In this document: positions 14,950 through 20,835 of the stretch, piece by piece | Layout: every line of letters begins with the position of its first letter | Position numbering within the stretch: the first letter of the stretch is position 1 | Virus record (IMG/VR): IMGVR_UViG_3300009002_000033 | Location: 1 to 27,269 of that record | DNA length: 27,269 nucleotides | Source of the DNA: a virus | Strand: one strand, 5' to 3' | Notes under the pieces: model-generated | What the model was told of the DNA's origin: nothing | The model's database searches: none | The model's input: the letters and a program-made list of their open reading frames with translations, nothing else | Program-made: the position numbers and the translations under genes

Positions 14950-15867
14950 TTAATCTTCTGCGGCTAGTTTCGCAAAGTACTGCATCGTATCATCTTCTTC
15001 CATAGATGACTCTGCCGTTGCCGTAACTGGTGCTGGTGCAGATGTAGCAACTGGTGCCGCTTTAGTATTCGGCTCACCCCATGGAATATTATTAGCCAAA
15101 TCTTCTGCCTGTTTCCTTGTAGAAGGTGAAGACTCTCCAAGAACAATAGCCAAACGAGATTTCAACTCATCATAGGACTTATAGTTCTTTGGATCTGTCC
15201 ACTCAGACATATCGTGTTGCTTGTTATAGATGGCCTCTAGATCATCATCAGTGCCAGCCATTGCTGACGGTGCCTTGAATGAAGAAGCATCATAGTTAAC
15301 GTAACCTTCAACCTTACGGATCTTTACTGTAAAGTCAGCACCCTTCCACATATCAAATGGATTGATAGGTGCTTCATCAGGAAACTGTGGTTGCATTGTA
15401 TCCATGATCTTATCAAAGATCTTCTTACCAAAACGATACAACTTAACTTGTCCTTCGTTCTCAGGGTTAGAAGGATCAGATAGGATCTGAATGTTTGCCA
15501 TGTAACGTAAGTTACGCTTACGATCACGCACTGTAGACTTAGCCTCATCAGAGCCATCTTCATTCCACAAACGTGAGTTTGCTTCTGCCAATGGATCAGG
15601 CATACCAATAGAAGTAAGAGACTTCTCTACATACCACTGGCCTGTTGGTCCTTTAAAGAAGTGATCCCAATAGCGAACCCAAGGAGTAGGCGCATCAGCC
15701 GACCCCGGAAGGAAACGAATAACAGCATAGCCGTTACCAGCTTTATCTCTGGAAGGTTGCCACAATCGTTCATCGTTACGATTGTCTGTTTTCTGTTCAC
15801 CGCCTGATGCGGCTTGTACCATAGCCGACAAATCTGTGCGGCGTGTTTTTAGTTCTGCGAATGACAT
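14950..15867 (-). CDS. 32: Single-stranded DNA-binding protein gp32 lacking the zinc-site cysteines
   Basis: This 305-residue protein (T4: 301) is gp32. It has a basic N-terminal LAST-like segment (LKTRRTDLSAM), then GNGYAVIRFLPGSAD, a WYVEKSLTSIG segment, RDRKRNLRYMANIQIL, then ENEGQVKLYRFGKKIFDKI. An alanine/proline linker and an acidic C-terminus (MEEDDTMQYFAKLAAED) follow, the part that recruits partner proteins in T4. It coats ssDNA in replication, recombination and repair. The T4 zinc site (one His, three Cys) falls in the WYVEKSLTSIGMPDPLAEAN region, and the whole protein has no cysteine at all, so the zinc is lost. A near-consensus sigma70 promoter lies upstream and a strong terminator downstream, so it can be expressed alone. 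Confidence 0.95.
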   Translation of the reverse strand: MSFAELKTRRTDLSAMVQAASGGEQKTDNRNDERLWQPSRDKAGNGYAVIRFLPGSADAPTPWVRYWDHFFKGPTGQWYVEKSLTSIGMPDPLAEANSRLWNEDGSDEAKSTVRDRKRNLRYMANIQILSDPSNPENEGQVKLYRFGKKIFDKIMDTMQPQFPDEAPINPFDMWKGADFTVKIRKVEGYVNYDASSFKAPSAMAGTDDDLEAIYNKQHDMSEWTDPKNYKSYDELKSRLAIVLGESSPSTRKQAEDLANNIPWGEPNTKAAPVATSAPAPVTATAESSMEEDDTMQYFAKLAAED

Positions 15868-15924
15868 TTATTATTCCTTTGTATATTAATGTATGTCTTT
15901 GTATTTTGTGTTATCCACCTAATC

Positions 15925-15953
15925 ATTATATAATAGTATTTATGATTCGTCAA
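15925..15953 (-). promoter_or_regulatory. Near-consensus sigma70-type early promoter for gp32
   Basis: On the minus strand: TTGACG (15953-15948), 17-base spacer, TATAAT (15930-15925), then about 57 bases to the gp32 ATG. The -35 box covers the stop codon of the upstream oxygenase gene. Its TTGACGAATCATAA block recurs at 11066-11079. Confidence 0.85.
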
Positions 15954-16486
15954 GTCTTGATGCCAATCCAAGCAACAAGAACGCTTCTTTCTCCTTTCGT
16001 TACTGGTGTTACTTTATGAAACCTATTTGATCTGAAGAAGATTGTCTCCCCAACTTCTAAAGATGTTTTTATTTCTGTGTCTAGTTCATCATATATTATA
16101 AAGTCTCCACCTTCTAAATCATTTGACACTTCCATTATTGTAGAGGTAGAGAAAACTCGTGATTTCTTATCATCTCCAACTTCGTCTCTATGTTTAACAA
16201 AATGATCATTCACACCGTATTTTAAATAATCAAACTGAGTTACTTTATAATCATCAGGGTCTAGTGTAACATCCCATATGTTAATCATTTTCAAAAGGAT
16301 GTTACATATATCTGGATAGTGTTTAGGCATTATATTTTTTTTAATTAGTGTAGATCTTGTGTCTTTGTCTACAGACCCCTTGCCAACATCATTAACAGGG
16401 GCATCTTTCCATCCAGTATTTTCAGATTGCATATCATATAAAGATTGTAGTTCAACATCTTTTCTTTTTAAATAAAGTTTCTCCAT
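15950..16486 (-). CDS. 2-oxoglutarate/Fe(II)-dependent oxygenase (prolyl-4-hydroxylase-like)
   Basis: This 178-residue protein carries the complete facial triad and co-substrate residue of this superfamily. H99 and D101 (HFVKHRDEV) and H157 (FRSNRFHKVTPV) bind iron, and R167 (KGERSVLVAW) would bind 2-oxoglutarate. The strand pattern LEGGDFIIYD between them is typical of the P4H branch. Such genes are common auxiliary genes in marine T4-like phages; the substrate (a protein, a nucleotide or a small molecule) cannot be told from sequence. The start overlaps the gp33 stop (TAATG), so it is translated with gp33 and lies between 33 and 32, which are close together in T4 too. It should be active, as no key residue is missing. 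Confidence 0.85.
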   Translation of the reverse strand: MEKLYLKRKDVELQSLYDMQSENTGWKDAPVNDVGKGSVDKDTRSTLIKKNIMPKHYPDICNILLKMINIWDVTLDPDDYKVTQFDYLKYGVNDHFVKHRDEVGDDKKSRVFSTSTIMEVSNDLEGGDFIIYDELDTEIKTSLEVGETIFFRSNRFHKVTPVTKGERSVLVAWIGIKT

Positions 16487-16701
16487 TAGTCCACAGGAAG
16501 CATAGCTTGCTTTGGTAAATAGTTTAGCACCATTGCTTCTGCTTCTAGCTTATCTTTTATTGTTGGAGAGATGAACTTACGCACATCTTCCAGTTCAACT
16601 GCAATCTCATCGCAAACGTGTATAATTGCATCCATGTAAGATGATTTATGATTTTTTACTGTTTTTTCTATTAGCACCGTGAACTTTGTTTTTGTCAACA
16701 T
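16486..16701 (-). CDS. 33: Late-transcription co-activator gp33
   Basis: This is a protein of about 71 residues: MLTKTKFTVLIEKTVKNHKS, then SYMDAIIHVCDEIAVELEDV, ISPTIKDKLEAEAMVLNYLP and a terminal AMLPVD. The SYMDAI..CDE..VE..DV..ISP..K.K.EAEA..LN.LPK pattern is what I recall for gp33 of marine T4-like phages. gp33 bridges RNA polymerase and the sliding clamp and, with gp55, activates TATAAATA late promoters such as those in this window. Its position next to gp32 matches T4 (32-59-33). Start choice: the frame is open to 16728 (two more ATGs), but 16701 begins at the conserved part and shortens the overlap with the upstream gene, which is still 56 bases. T4 gp33 has 112 residues. Confidence 0.65.
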   Translation of the reverse strand: MLTKTKFTVLIEKTVKNHKSSYMDAIIHVCDEIAVELEDVRKFISPTIKDKLEAEAMVLNYLPKQAMLPVD

Positions 16702-17173
16702 ATCTTCTTGTGGTTGCATTATCTTCATCTTCCATTTCTATGGTGTAAGTACCTATATCGGGATACCATATCCCTACTGTTCTTTTAGGAGTTCCATCAG
16801 CATAGTATGCCATGCCTACACACTTGTAGCTTACCAAGTGTTGTCTCTCAGATCCCCATCTACTATCCATGTAGATTCCAGTTCTAAGATAGTTCTGAAG
16901 GTTAGCCAAGTAGACCTCTTCGACTGCATATGCGGATTTCTCTTTTACGTCTTTAGAGTTTTTCCATTTCCTTATAGACTGCATTTTAGCTTTAGTATTA
17001 TTAATCCATCCTCTTACTCGTGGTGGAGCAAAGGGATCTGTATCAGGTAGGTTTCTGATCGATTGATGAACCGAAAGTTGTTTAGAAGGAGCTTTCGCTT
17101 CTCTAGCCTTTGCTAGACGTTCACGCAACTCTTCACGTTGCTCTTCCGAAAGTTGTCTCTTTTTTCTAGCCAT
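16646..17173 (-). CDS. Conserved-looking basic protein of unknown function
   Basis: This protein of 175 residues is strongly basic at both ends: MARKKRQLSEEQREELRERL at the start and NRKNSKKS at the end. The middle has a helical segment VRGWINNTKAKMQSIRKWKN, then VEEVYLANLQNYLRTGIYMDSRWG. A short beta-rich part (VGMAYYADGTPKRTVGIWYPDIGTYT) near residues 118-145 looks like a small compact domain. Related proteins next to gp33 in marine T4-like phages are, to my memory, of unknown function. Position suggests replication or transcription, perhaps in place of gp59, to which I see no similarity. GGAG precedes the ATG at good distance, and the gene has its own early promoter at 17194-17222. Confidence 0.75.
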   Translation of the reverse strand: MARKKRQLSEEQREELRERLAKAREAKAPSKQLSVHQSIRNLPDTDPFAPPRVRGWINNTKAKMQSIRKWKNSKDVKEKSAYAVEEVYLANLQNYLRTGIYMDSRWGSERQHLVSYKCVGMAYYADGTPKRTVGIWYPDIGTYTIEMEDEDNATTRRYVDKNKVHGANRKNSKKS

Positions 17174-17193
17174 TACAAAATCTCCATAATAAT

Positions 17194-17222
17194 ATTATAC
17201 CACAATTATTCAATGTTGTCAA
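17194..17222 (-). promoter_or_regulatory. Consensus sigma70-type early promoter for the 175-aa gene, gp33 and oxygenase
   Basis: On the minus strand: TTGACA (17222-17217), 17-base spacer, TATAAT (17199-17194), then about 20 bases to the ATG with GGAG. Both hexamers match the sigma70 consensus exactly. The -35 box overlaps the stop codon of the upstream membrane-protein gene. Confidence 0.88.
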
Positions 17223-17434
17223 TCTTCGTTAATCTTTAATATTTCTGTATCTCCGCTATCAAGTATTTTATTTTTAATATATCCCTGATCACACAAGTAA
17301 ATAATAGTCTCTTCTATTATCTCTTCCTTCTTCTTGTTTGACCACACATATCCCATCATAAAAGCGCACAAGCATAGTAATGTAAGTATGACCCACTGTG
17401 TAGTCTCAGGATTATCTAAAACATAAGTTAACAT
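17219..17434 (-). CDS. Small single-span membrane protein, unknown function
   Basis: This 71-residue protein has one clear transmembrane helix at about 13-31 (TQWVILTLLCLCAFMMGYVW), followed by a positively charged SNKKKEE boundary. The cytoplasmic tail of about 38 residues is acidic at its end (KINED). The charge pattern predicts the N-terminus outside. The gene overlaps the end of the upstream glycosyltransferase-like gene by 23 bases and ends within the next early promoter. I do not recognise the family; small early membrane proteins of phages often alter host envelope functions, but nothing here shows that. Confidence 0.65.
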   Translation of the reverse strand: MLTYVLDNPETTQWVILTLLCLCAFMMGYVWSNKKKEEIIEETIIYLCDQGYIKNKILDSGDTEILKINED

Positions 17435-18143
17435 ATTTATCTACCTTTTTTAAATCGTTACATATTAAAGAGTCGGGACCACCAGTGTTTTTAGAAACTT
17501 GTTTCCAGTTTGAAAGTGTCACTAACTTCTTATTATAATGATAGGCTATCTGTTGTCCAAGACCTTCGTAACCTAAACATAATGTGCTATTTCGAATCGT
17601 TTCGAAAACATAATCTATTGACATTCTATAATGGACTATTTTCACAGGAATGTCAAGGGTATTAATATAACTATCTAAAGTATCTTTATTTATAGGCATT
17701 TTATCATGCTCTACTGGAGCGAGATTATTCCAAGGTGTCCACACACAAAGATACTTGTGATCTAAAGGTTTTTCTTTAGTTACTAGTTTAGGATATCCTA
17801 TTTTCTTTGCAACTATATCAGCATTCTCTTTACGCAAAAAGTTAACATACTTATGAGCATACTTTTCAAGTTCACATATTTCAACTTCATATTGAATACA
17901 ATCGCTGTAGTTATCTAACACATCATAAATGTTTTGTTCATACTCAAAAGAATCAGGCCAAGCATAGTTTTCTTTATCAGAAGATACCACATACTTTACT
18001 GATATTTTTTTACCTAAGATATATTTTATAGATCTGGCATATGACATAGTTCTTATGATATCACTATAGCCGTAAGAGTTTTGGGTGATGATAGTAAGCC
18101 CATCATCACCTTTTTGAAGCTTTATGTCTTCTTCTAGTCCCAC
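17412..18143 (-). CDS. Putative GT-B-fold glycosyltransferase-like protein (GT9-like C-terminal half)
   Basis: This 243-residue protein has an N-terminal half of mixed alpha/beta sequence without clear motifs. The second half resembles the donor-binding Rossmann domain of GT9 (heptosyltransferase-type) enzymes: KYLCVWTPWNNLAPVE near 130-145, PVKIVHY near 166-172, a helix IDYVFETIRNSTLCLGYEGLGQQIAYHYNKKLVTL at 176-210, where GYEG takes the place of the usual G-x-D-S-G-x-x-H loop, and a final GGPDSLIC. The catalytic acidic residue of GT9 enzymes is not visible, and the protein is shorter than true heptosyltransferases (about 320-350 residues). It overlaps both neighbours, so it belongs to the early operon. 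Acting on host surface glycans is a guess from the fold; other UDP/ADP-sugar-binding roles are possible. Confidence 0.5.
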   Translation of the reverse strand: MGLEEDIKLQKGDDGLTIITQNSYGYSDIIRTMSYARSIKYILGKKISVKYVVSSDKENYAWPDSFEYEQNIYDVLDNYSDCIQYEVEICELEKYAHKYVNFLRKENADIVAKKIGYPKLVTKEKPLDHKYLCVWTPWNNLAPVEHDKMPINKDTLDSYINTLDIPVKIVHYRMSIDYVFETIRNSTLCLGYEGLGQQIAYHYNKKLVTLSNWKQVSKNTGGPDSLICNDLKKVDKYVNLCFR

Positions 18144-18355
18144 TCATTATCCCATTTTGTGGTGTAATGCATTACTTCACCGTAGTACTCTTTAGCATAT
18201 TTAGGAGCATCAGTATAGAAAGGATTGTAAAGTTCTAACTCCTCATCCTTCTTTTTATTTTGCTGACGCTTTATGCCAGCCTGTTTTCTTTGTTTCAACA
18301 TTAACGTATCATGTTGTTTCTTAAGTTCGTCAACGAATGTATTCATACCAACCAT
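18134..18355 (-). CDS. Small charged helical protein, unknown function
   Basis: This 73-residue protein is a long charged helix in its first half (VDELKKQHDTLMLKQRKQAGIKRQQNKKKDEEL), probably a coiled coil. A tyrosine-rich second half follows (YNPFYTDAPKYAKEYYGEVMHYTTKW). I know no family for it. AAAGG precedes the first ATG at 18355; a second ATG nine bases on would put that site too far away. It overlaps the upstream gene by 26 bases and the downstream gene by 10. It has its own promoter at 18379-18407 inside the upstream coding region. Confidence 0.65.
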   Translation of the reverse strand: MVGMNTFVDELKKQHDTLMLKQRKQAGIKRQQNKKKDEELELYNPFYTDAPKYAKEYYGEVMHYTTKWDNEWD

Positions 18356-18515
18356 TATCCTTTAATCGATTCTTGAAAAGTATACACTCTTCACTACTTA
18401 ATGTCAACTCAGTCTTCTTACTTTTGTTGGCAAACTCACGTAGGGTAAACATACCCATTCCATTACTTACAAGACTATATTGTTTGTCTTCTTGTTTATC
18501 GTTTTTAAAGATCAA
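18330..18515 (-). CDS. Small protein of unknown function starting at TTG
   Basis: This 61-residue protein begins at a TTG that overlaps the upstream TGA (TTGA), with AAAGGTG before it; no ATG is available near this place. The sequence (FKNDKQEDKQYSLVSNGMGMF, TLREFANKSKKTELTLSSEE) suggests a small alpha/beta domain ending in the helix ECILFKNRLKDNGWYEYIR. I recognise no family. Coupling to the upstream small basic gene and the embedded promoter for the next gene are the main observations. The overlap arrangement on both sides supports a real gene. Confidence 0.6.
   Translation of the reverse strand: MIFKNDKQEDKQYSLVSNGMGMFTLREFANKSKKTELTLSSEECILFKNRLKDNGWYEYIR
18379..18407 (-). promoter_or_regulatory. 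Sigma70-type early promoter inside a coding region
   Basis: On the minus strand: TTGACA (18407-18402), 17-base spacer, TATACT (18384-18379), about 17 bases from a predicted start to the ATG at 18355, with AAAGG between. It lies within the 61-codon gene at 18330-18515 and would let the genes at 18355, 18143 and 17434 be expressed apart from those upstream. Confidence 0.75.
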
Positions 18516-18667
18516 CTTAACTTCACCTTTGGCTTTGAGTATAAATCTCTACGCTTGCTGTCGCTCAATCTTCGAGATTTATACCACGCATTATTTTTAG
18601 ACATAGATCCTGTCTTCACAACGCCAGACCTTTTGATCCTATTGATAAGCCTTTTGATATCCTTCAT
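18512..18667 (-). CDS. Small basic protein (51 aa), unknown function
   Basis: A 51-codon frame starts at an ATG that shares ATGA with the stop of the 107-residue gene and ends in a TGA that overlaps the TTG start of the next gene. The product opens MKDIKRLINRIKRSGVV and continues KTGSMSKNNAWYKSRRLSDS and KRRDLYSKPKVKLS. It has about 17 Lys/Arg in 51 residues and no clear hydrophobic core, so it probably binds nucleic acid. No SD is free, since a seven-base hairpin (18669-18688) occupies that position; translation would depend on coupling. Its second half contains a perfect 11-base inverted repeat. I do not know a family for it. Confidence 0.6.
   Translation of the reverse strand: MKDIKRLINRIKRSGVVKTGSMSKNNAWYKSRRLSDSKRRDLYSKPKVKLS
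18539..18584. repeat. 11-bp perfect inverted repeat
   Basis: GTATAAATCTC at 18539-18549 is matched by GAGATTTATAC at 18574-18584, with a 24-base loop. It lies inside the small basic gene, so the RNA of the operon would carry a stable hairpin there. Each arm also contains a TATAAATC, one base off a late-promoter element. Confidence 0.75.
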
Positions 18668-18987
18668 GCCACGGCCTCAAAGCCGTGGTTAGCAACAACA
18701 AACTTATTGCCGTTGAATGAGTCGATGATAATATCACCAACAGATACTGAATGCATCCTGTCGAAACGAGTGATGCTATCCTCAGGACCAATGTTACCAA
18801 CTTCAAAAACACCATGTAAGTTGTCTGCTTCAATGTCAGCAACGTGCTTATAAAAGCCCTCATCAAAACTAGTCTTAGCAAGATTAGCAATTTGTGTGCC
18901 ACGAAAGTCCATCATCATTGCTTTTTTTGCATCAAGTGAAACATCGTCTAGATCTTTCAAATGCATTTGGTGTAGTGCGTATTTCAT
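18664..18987 (-). CDS. Conserved-looking small protein, possibly YodL-like
   Basis: This 107-residue protein opens MKYALHQMHLKDLDDVS and ends with a segment DRMHSVSVGDIIIDSFNGNKFVVANHGFEAVA. The pattern S-V-G-D-I-I..NG..FVV...GFE.V is like the small beta domain of YodL-type proteins that occur in phage and plasmid accessory genes; I give this only as a resemblance. The middle is helical (FDEGFYKHVADIEADN). The gene is first in an operon and lies behind a near-consensus sigma70 promoter with a 17-base spacer. Its leader contains GTGATTCGA just before the ATG, a block seen also before the gene at 22068. Early expression and the number of such small genes suggest host takeover, but no function can be read off. 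Confidence 0.65.
   Translation of the reverse strand: MKYALHQMHLKDLDDVSLDAKKAMMMDFRGTQIANLAKTSFDEGFYKHVADIEADNLHGVFEVGNIGPEDSITRFDRMHSVSVGDIIIDSFNGNKFVVANHGFEAVA
18669..18688 (-). other. GC-rich hairpin directly before the ATG of the small basic gene
   Basis: A seven-base stem CCACGGC/GCCGTGG with a six-base loop ends one base before the ATG at 18667. It lies in the last codons of the 107-residue gene and takes the place of a ribosome-binding site. Its GC content stands out against the surroundings. Confidence 0.6.
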
Positions 18988-19017
18988 ATCGAATCACTTT
19001 CTTTATTACCTACTACC

Positions 19018-19046
19018 TTTATAGTATAAATAGAGGTGAATGTCAA
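19018..19046 (-). promoter_or_regulatory. Sigma70-type early promoter overlapping an opposite late promoter
   Basis: On the minus strand: TTGACA (19046-19041), 17-base spacer, TATAAA (19023-19018), about 30 bases to the ATG at 18987. The spacer, read on the plus strand, contains the perfect late element at 19025-19032. Confidence 0.82.
19025..19032 (+). promoter_or_regulatory. T4-type late promoter for the GT25-like gene
   Basis: Perfect TATAAATA on the plus strand, ending 32 bases before the ATG at 19065. The predicted leader of about 27 bases contains GAGAGAA. It lies within the spacer of the early promoter on the minus strand. Confidence 0.78.
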
Positions 19047-19064
19047 CCCTTGTGAGAGAAATAA

Positions 19065-19712
19065 ATGGAAAATTTTAAAACTATAATGATAAGAGTCAAA
19101 GGTAATGATATATCTGAAGCATATGCACAATATTGCTCTAAATCTTGGATGGGGTTTAATTTAAGATATTGGGATGCTGTCACACCAAACACTCTCTCTC
19201 AACAATCAGGATTAACTTTTGGTAAAAGAGGAAATGGTGCAGAACTTACTGATACTGAGAAAGCTTGTTTCTATAGTCAATATCGTCTTTGGAAAAAATG
19301 TGCGATTGAGAAAAAACCTATATTGATTTTAGAACATGATGCATGGTTACAAAATCCAGCCCCTATAACCTTTAATCCAAATTTACAAGTTCAGTATTTC
19401 GGGCAACACGCTATGGAAGCAGTGATGTTTCATCCAGTGTTCTGCCAAAAAATATTAGATCACGTATCAAATAATCCTGTTACTGGACCAATGACTTTAG
19501 TTGATGGCTTGTTGGGCTACTTTAAAGTTAAAGAGCAAAGTAGATATGGGTTACCTCATGCGAGATATATGGGAAAGTTGGCACCAGTACATTCTGTAAT
19601 AGATCCTAGTATAGGAACCACTGTTGCTCATCAATCAGGAACTACTGTAGATAGATTAAAAGACGATGAAGATTTGTTTAGATTGGTAAATGTTAGAAAT
19701 AATACCCAATAG
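19065..19712 (+). CDS. GT25-like glycosyltransferase
   Basis: This 215-residue protein is the only plus-strand gene between 14884 and the window end. It resembles LPS/collagen GT25 enzymes. It has an N-terminal FKTIMIRVKGNDISEAY strand and helix, then LTDTEKACFYSQYRLWKKCA at 61-80 (GT25: L-x-x-x-E-x-x-C-x-x-S-H-x-x-x-W), followed by PILILEHDAWL at 85-95, where E90-H91-D92 stands for the usual EDD metal-binding motif. A D near 160 (TLVDGLLGYF) could serve as acceptor-site acid. It would transfer a sugar from a nucleotide donor; the acceptor may be a host surface glycan or a virion protein. Late expression favours the virion or the very end of infection. Its last 20 bases overlap the end of the convergent methyltransferase-like gene. 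Confidence 0.68.
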   Translation: MENFKTIMIRVKGNDISEAYAQYCSKSWMGFNLRYWDAVTPNTLSQQSGLTFGKRGNGAELTDTEKACFYSQYRLWKKCAIEKKPILILEHDAWLQNPAPITFNPNLQVQYFGQHAMEAVMFHPVFCQKILDHVSNNPVTGPMTLVDGLLGYFKVKEQSRYGLPHARYMGKLAPVHSVIDPSIGTTVAHQSGTTVDRLKDDEDLFRLVNVRNNTQ

Positions 19713-20289
19713 CCATAAATCTTGTATAGTTATCTAGTTTTTTCCTACCTTTATAAAGTGTCTGAGTTAAATTATTCTGTTTAGCTAATTGATTTTCGCT
19801 ATCGACACAGTTTATATGCTGATCTTTTATAGCCCTATAGTCGTTAGATTGTAGAGCATACGTAGGTCCATACACCGCTGGTATATCCTTCATGTGTTCG
19901 CAACTAGTATTGATTATCAAATCATAAGATTGATGGTCAGAAAACTTTGTAGCATCCATAGTGATACTGCTATAGTTTTTAAATAAATTGTTAACTTCAA
20001 AGTAAATATCTCTGTCCCTGTGACAATCTGTATTATTATCTAAAAAGTCAAAGTGTTCAACGTCACAGTGTGTTGACATAAGTTCATATAAGAGTAAAGA
20101 GTTCCAACTCCCTAATACAAGAACTTTCTTCCAGTTCATATTAACATTGGATATCTCTTGCACTAGCCAAGACTTACATTCTATTTGTTTAGGTCTGAAA
20201 CTCTCTAATAATTCTTTTGCATCTATTTTACTTTTGATCATAGCAAAACCTGTTTCAGCTACTCTACCTAAAACTTTTTCATCTATCAT
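19693..20289 (-). CDS. SAM-dependent methyltransferase-like protein
   Basis: This 198-residue protein has a class I methyltransferase layout. After about 50 helical residues comes WKKVLVLGSWNSLLLYELM (53-71), motif I in a G-x-W-x-S form instead of G-x-G-x-G. VEHFDFLDNN follows at 77-86 with acidic residues at the end of strand 2, then ITMDATKF near 108-116, and YDLIINTSCEHM, the strand 4 position, where N-T-S-C-E-H resembles the catalytic loop. It is short for the fold. The start overlaps the kinase-like gene by ATGA, so it is the last gene of the operon that begins at 22068. The SAM motif is weak, so binding of another cofactor cannot be ruled out. The substrate is unknown; context suggests small-molecule or glycan modification. 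Confidence 0.6.
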   Translation of the reverse strand: MIDEKVLGRVAETGFAMIKSKIDAKELLESFRPKQIECKSWLVQEISNVNMNWKKVLVLGSWNSLLLYELMSTHCDVEHFDFLDNNTDCHRDRDIYFEVNNLFKNYSSITMDATKFSDHQSYDLIINTSCEHMKDIPAVYGPTYALQSNDYRAIKDQHINCVDSENQLAKQNNLTQTLYKGRKKLDNYTRFMAIGYYF

Positions 20290-20828
20290 ATTGTCTCTTT
20301 CAATATAGGAATCAGATCGTGATTAATCTTTGATAGCCAAGTATCTATCTCATATTCAGCGCATTGTTTAAACCTCTGCCGCCGTTTACTCATCCACTTA
20401 AAATCAAATATGATAAGTTGATTACCATTTCTACTCATATTGGCTTTGGCACCGTTGTATTTGTAAACACCAACATCTCTGAAGTATCTATAAACATCTA
20501 TAATTTGATCTTCTATATTCATTCCACTGTAGTTTTGTTGTAGTAAATCTGGCCCATAATACTCTAATGTAATTGAACGATCTTCTTCATTATAATCCAC
20601 AAGTCTAGGAGTCCATGGCATATCTTGAAACATCTTCATATATGTCACTTCTGATTTCCATCGTCTATGTAAAAACAACTCTTTCTTATCAATTCGATTT
20701 CCACTACACGACAACCCACCATTAATGTAATGTCTTTTAATAAGAGTTTTATCTTGATTAAGATATAAGGAAGCAACAGTTCCTAACTTATGATGATTGT
20801 GATGTGGAAAGAATGGATACCAAGTCAT
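20286..20828 (-). CDS. Protein-kinase-fold protein with altered catalytic motifs
   Basis: This protein of 180 residues keeps the outline of a small Bud32/LPS-kinase-like fold. TLIKRHYI at 28-35 gives a Lys in the ATP-binding position, and KSEVTYMKMFQDMPWTPRLVDYN carries E60 in helix C and the following P-x-L. ITLEYYGPDL at 86-95 resembles the hinge. A catalytic-loop equivalent KYNGAKAN lies at 123-130, and LIIFDFKW at 138-145 is in the DFG position. The HRD Asp is replaced by N125 and DFG reads DFK (D142 kept), so it is either a pseudokinase or a divergent small-molecule kinase. It sits between the aminotransferase-like and methyltransferase-like genes and is translationally coupled to the latter, suggesting a shared pathway. 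The fold is inferred from motif order only. Confidence 0.5.
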   Translation of the reverse strand: MTWYPFFPHHNHHKLGTVASLYLNQDKTLIKRHYINGGLSCSGNRIDKKELFLHRRWKSEVTYMKMFQDMPWTPRLVDYNEEDRSITLEYYGPDLLQQNYSGMNIEDQIIDVYRYFRDVGVYKYNGAKANMSRNGNQLIIFDFKWMSKRRQRFKQCAEYEIDTWLSKINHDLIPILKETI

Positions 20829-20835
20829 TGTGTCA

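Noticed and set aside
15937-15944. CATAAATA late-like element inside the gp32 promoter spacer
   Set aside because: First base mismatched and about 70 bases from the ATG. The sequence is part of the repeated early-promoter block, so there is no independent support.
17634-17656. TTGACA followed by CATTAT on the minus strand
   Set aside because: The -10 matches only four of six bases, and it lies deep inside a gene with no start downstream at useful distance.
17687-17694. Perfect TATAAATA on the minus strand inside the GT-B-like gene
   Set aside because: It lies about 250 bases from the next gene start, in AT-rich coding sequence, with no leader or start near it; chance is the simpler reading.
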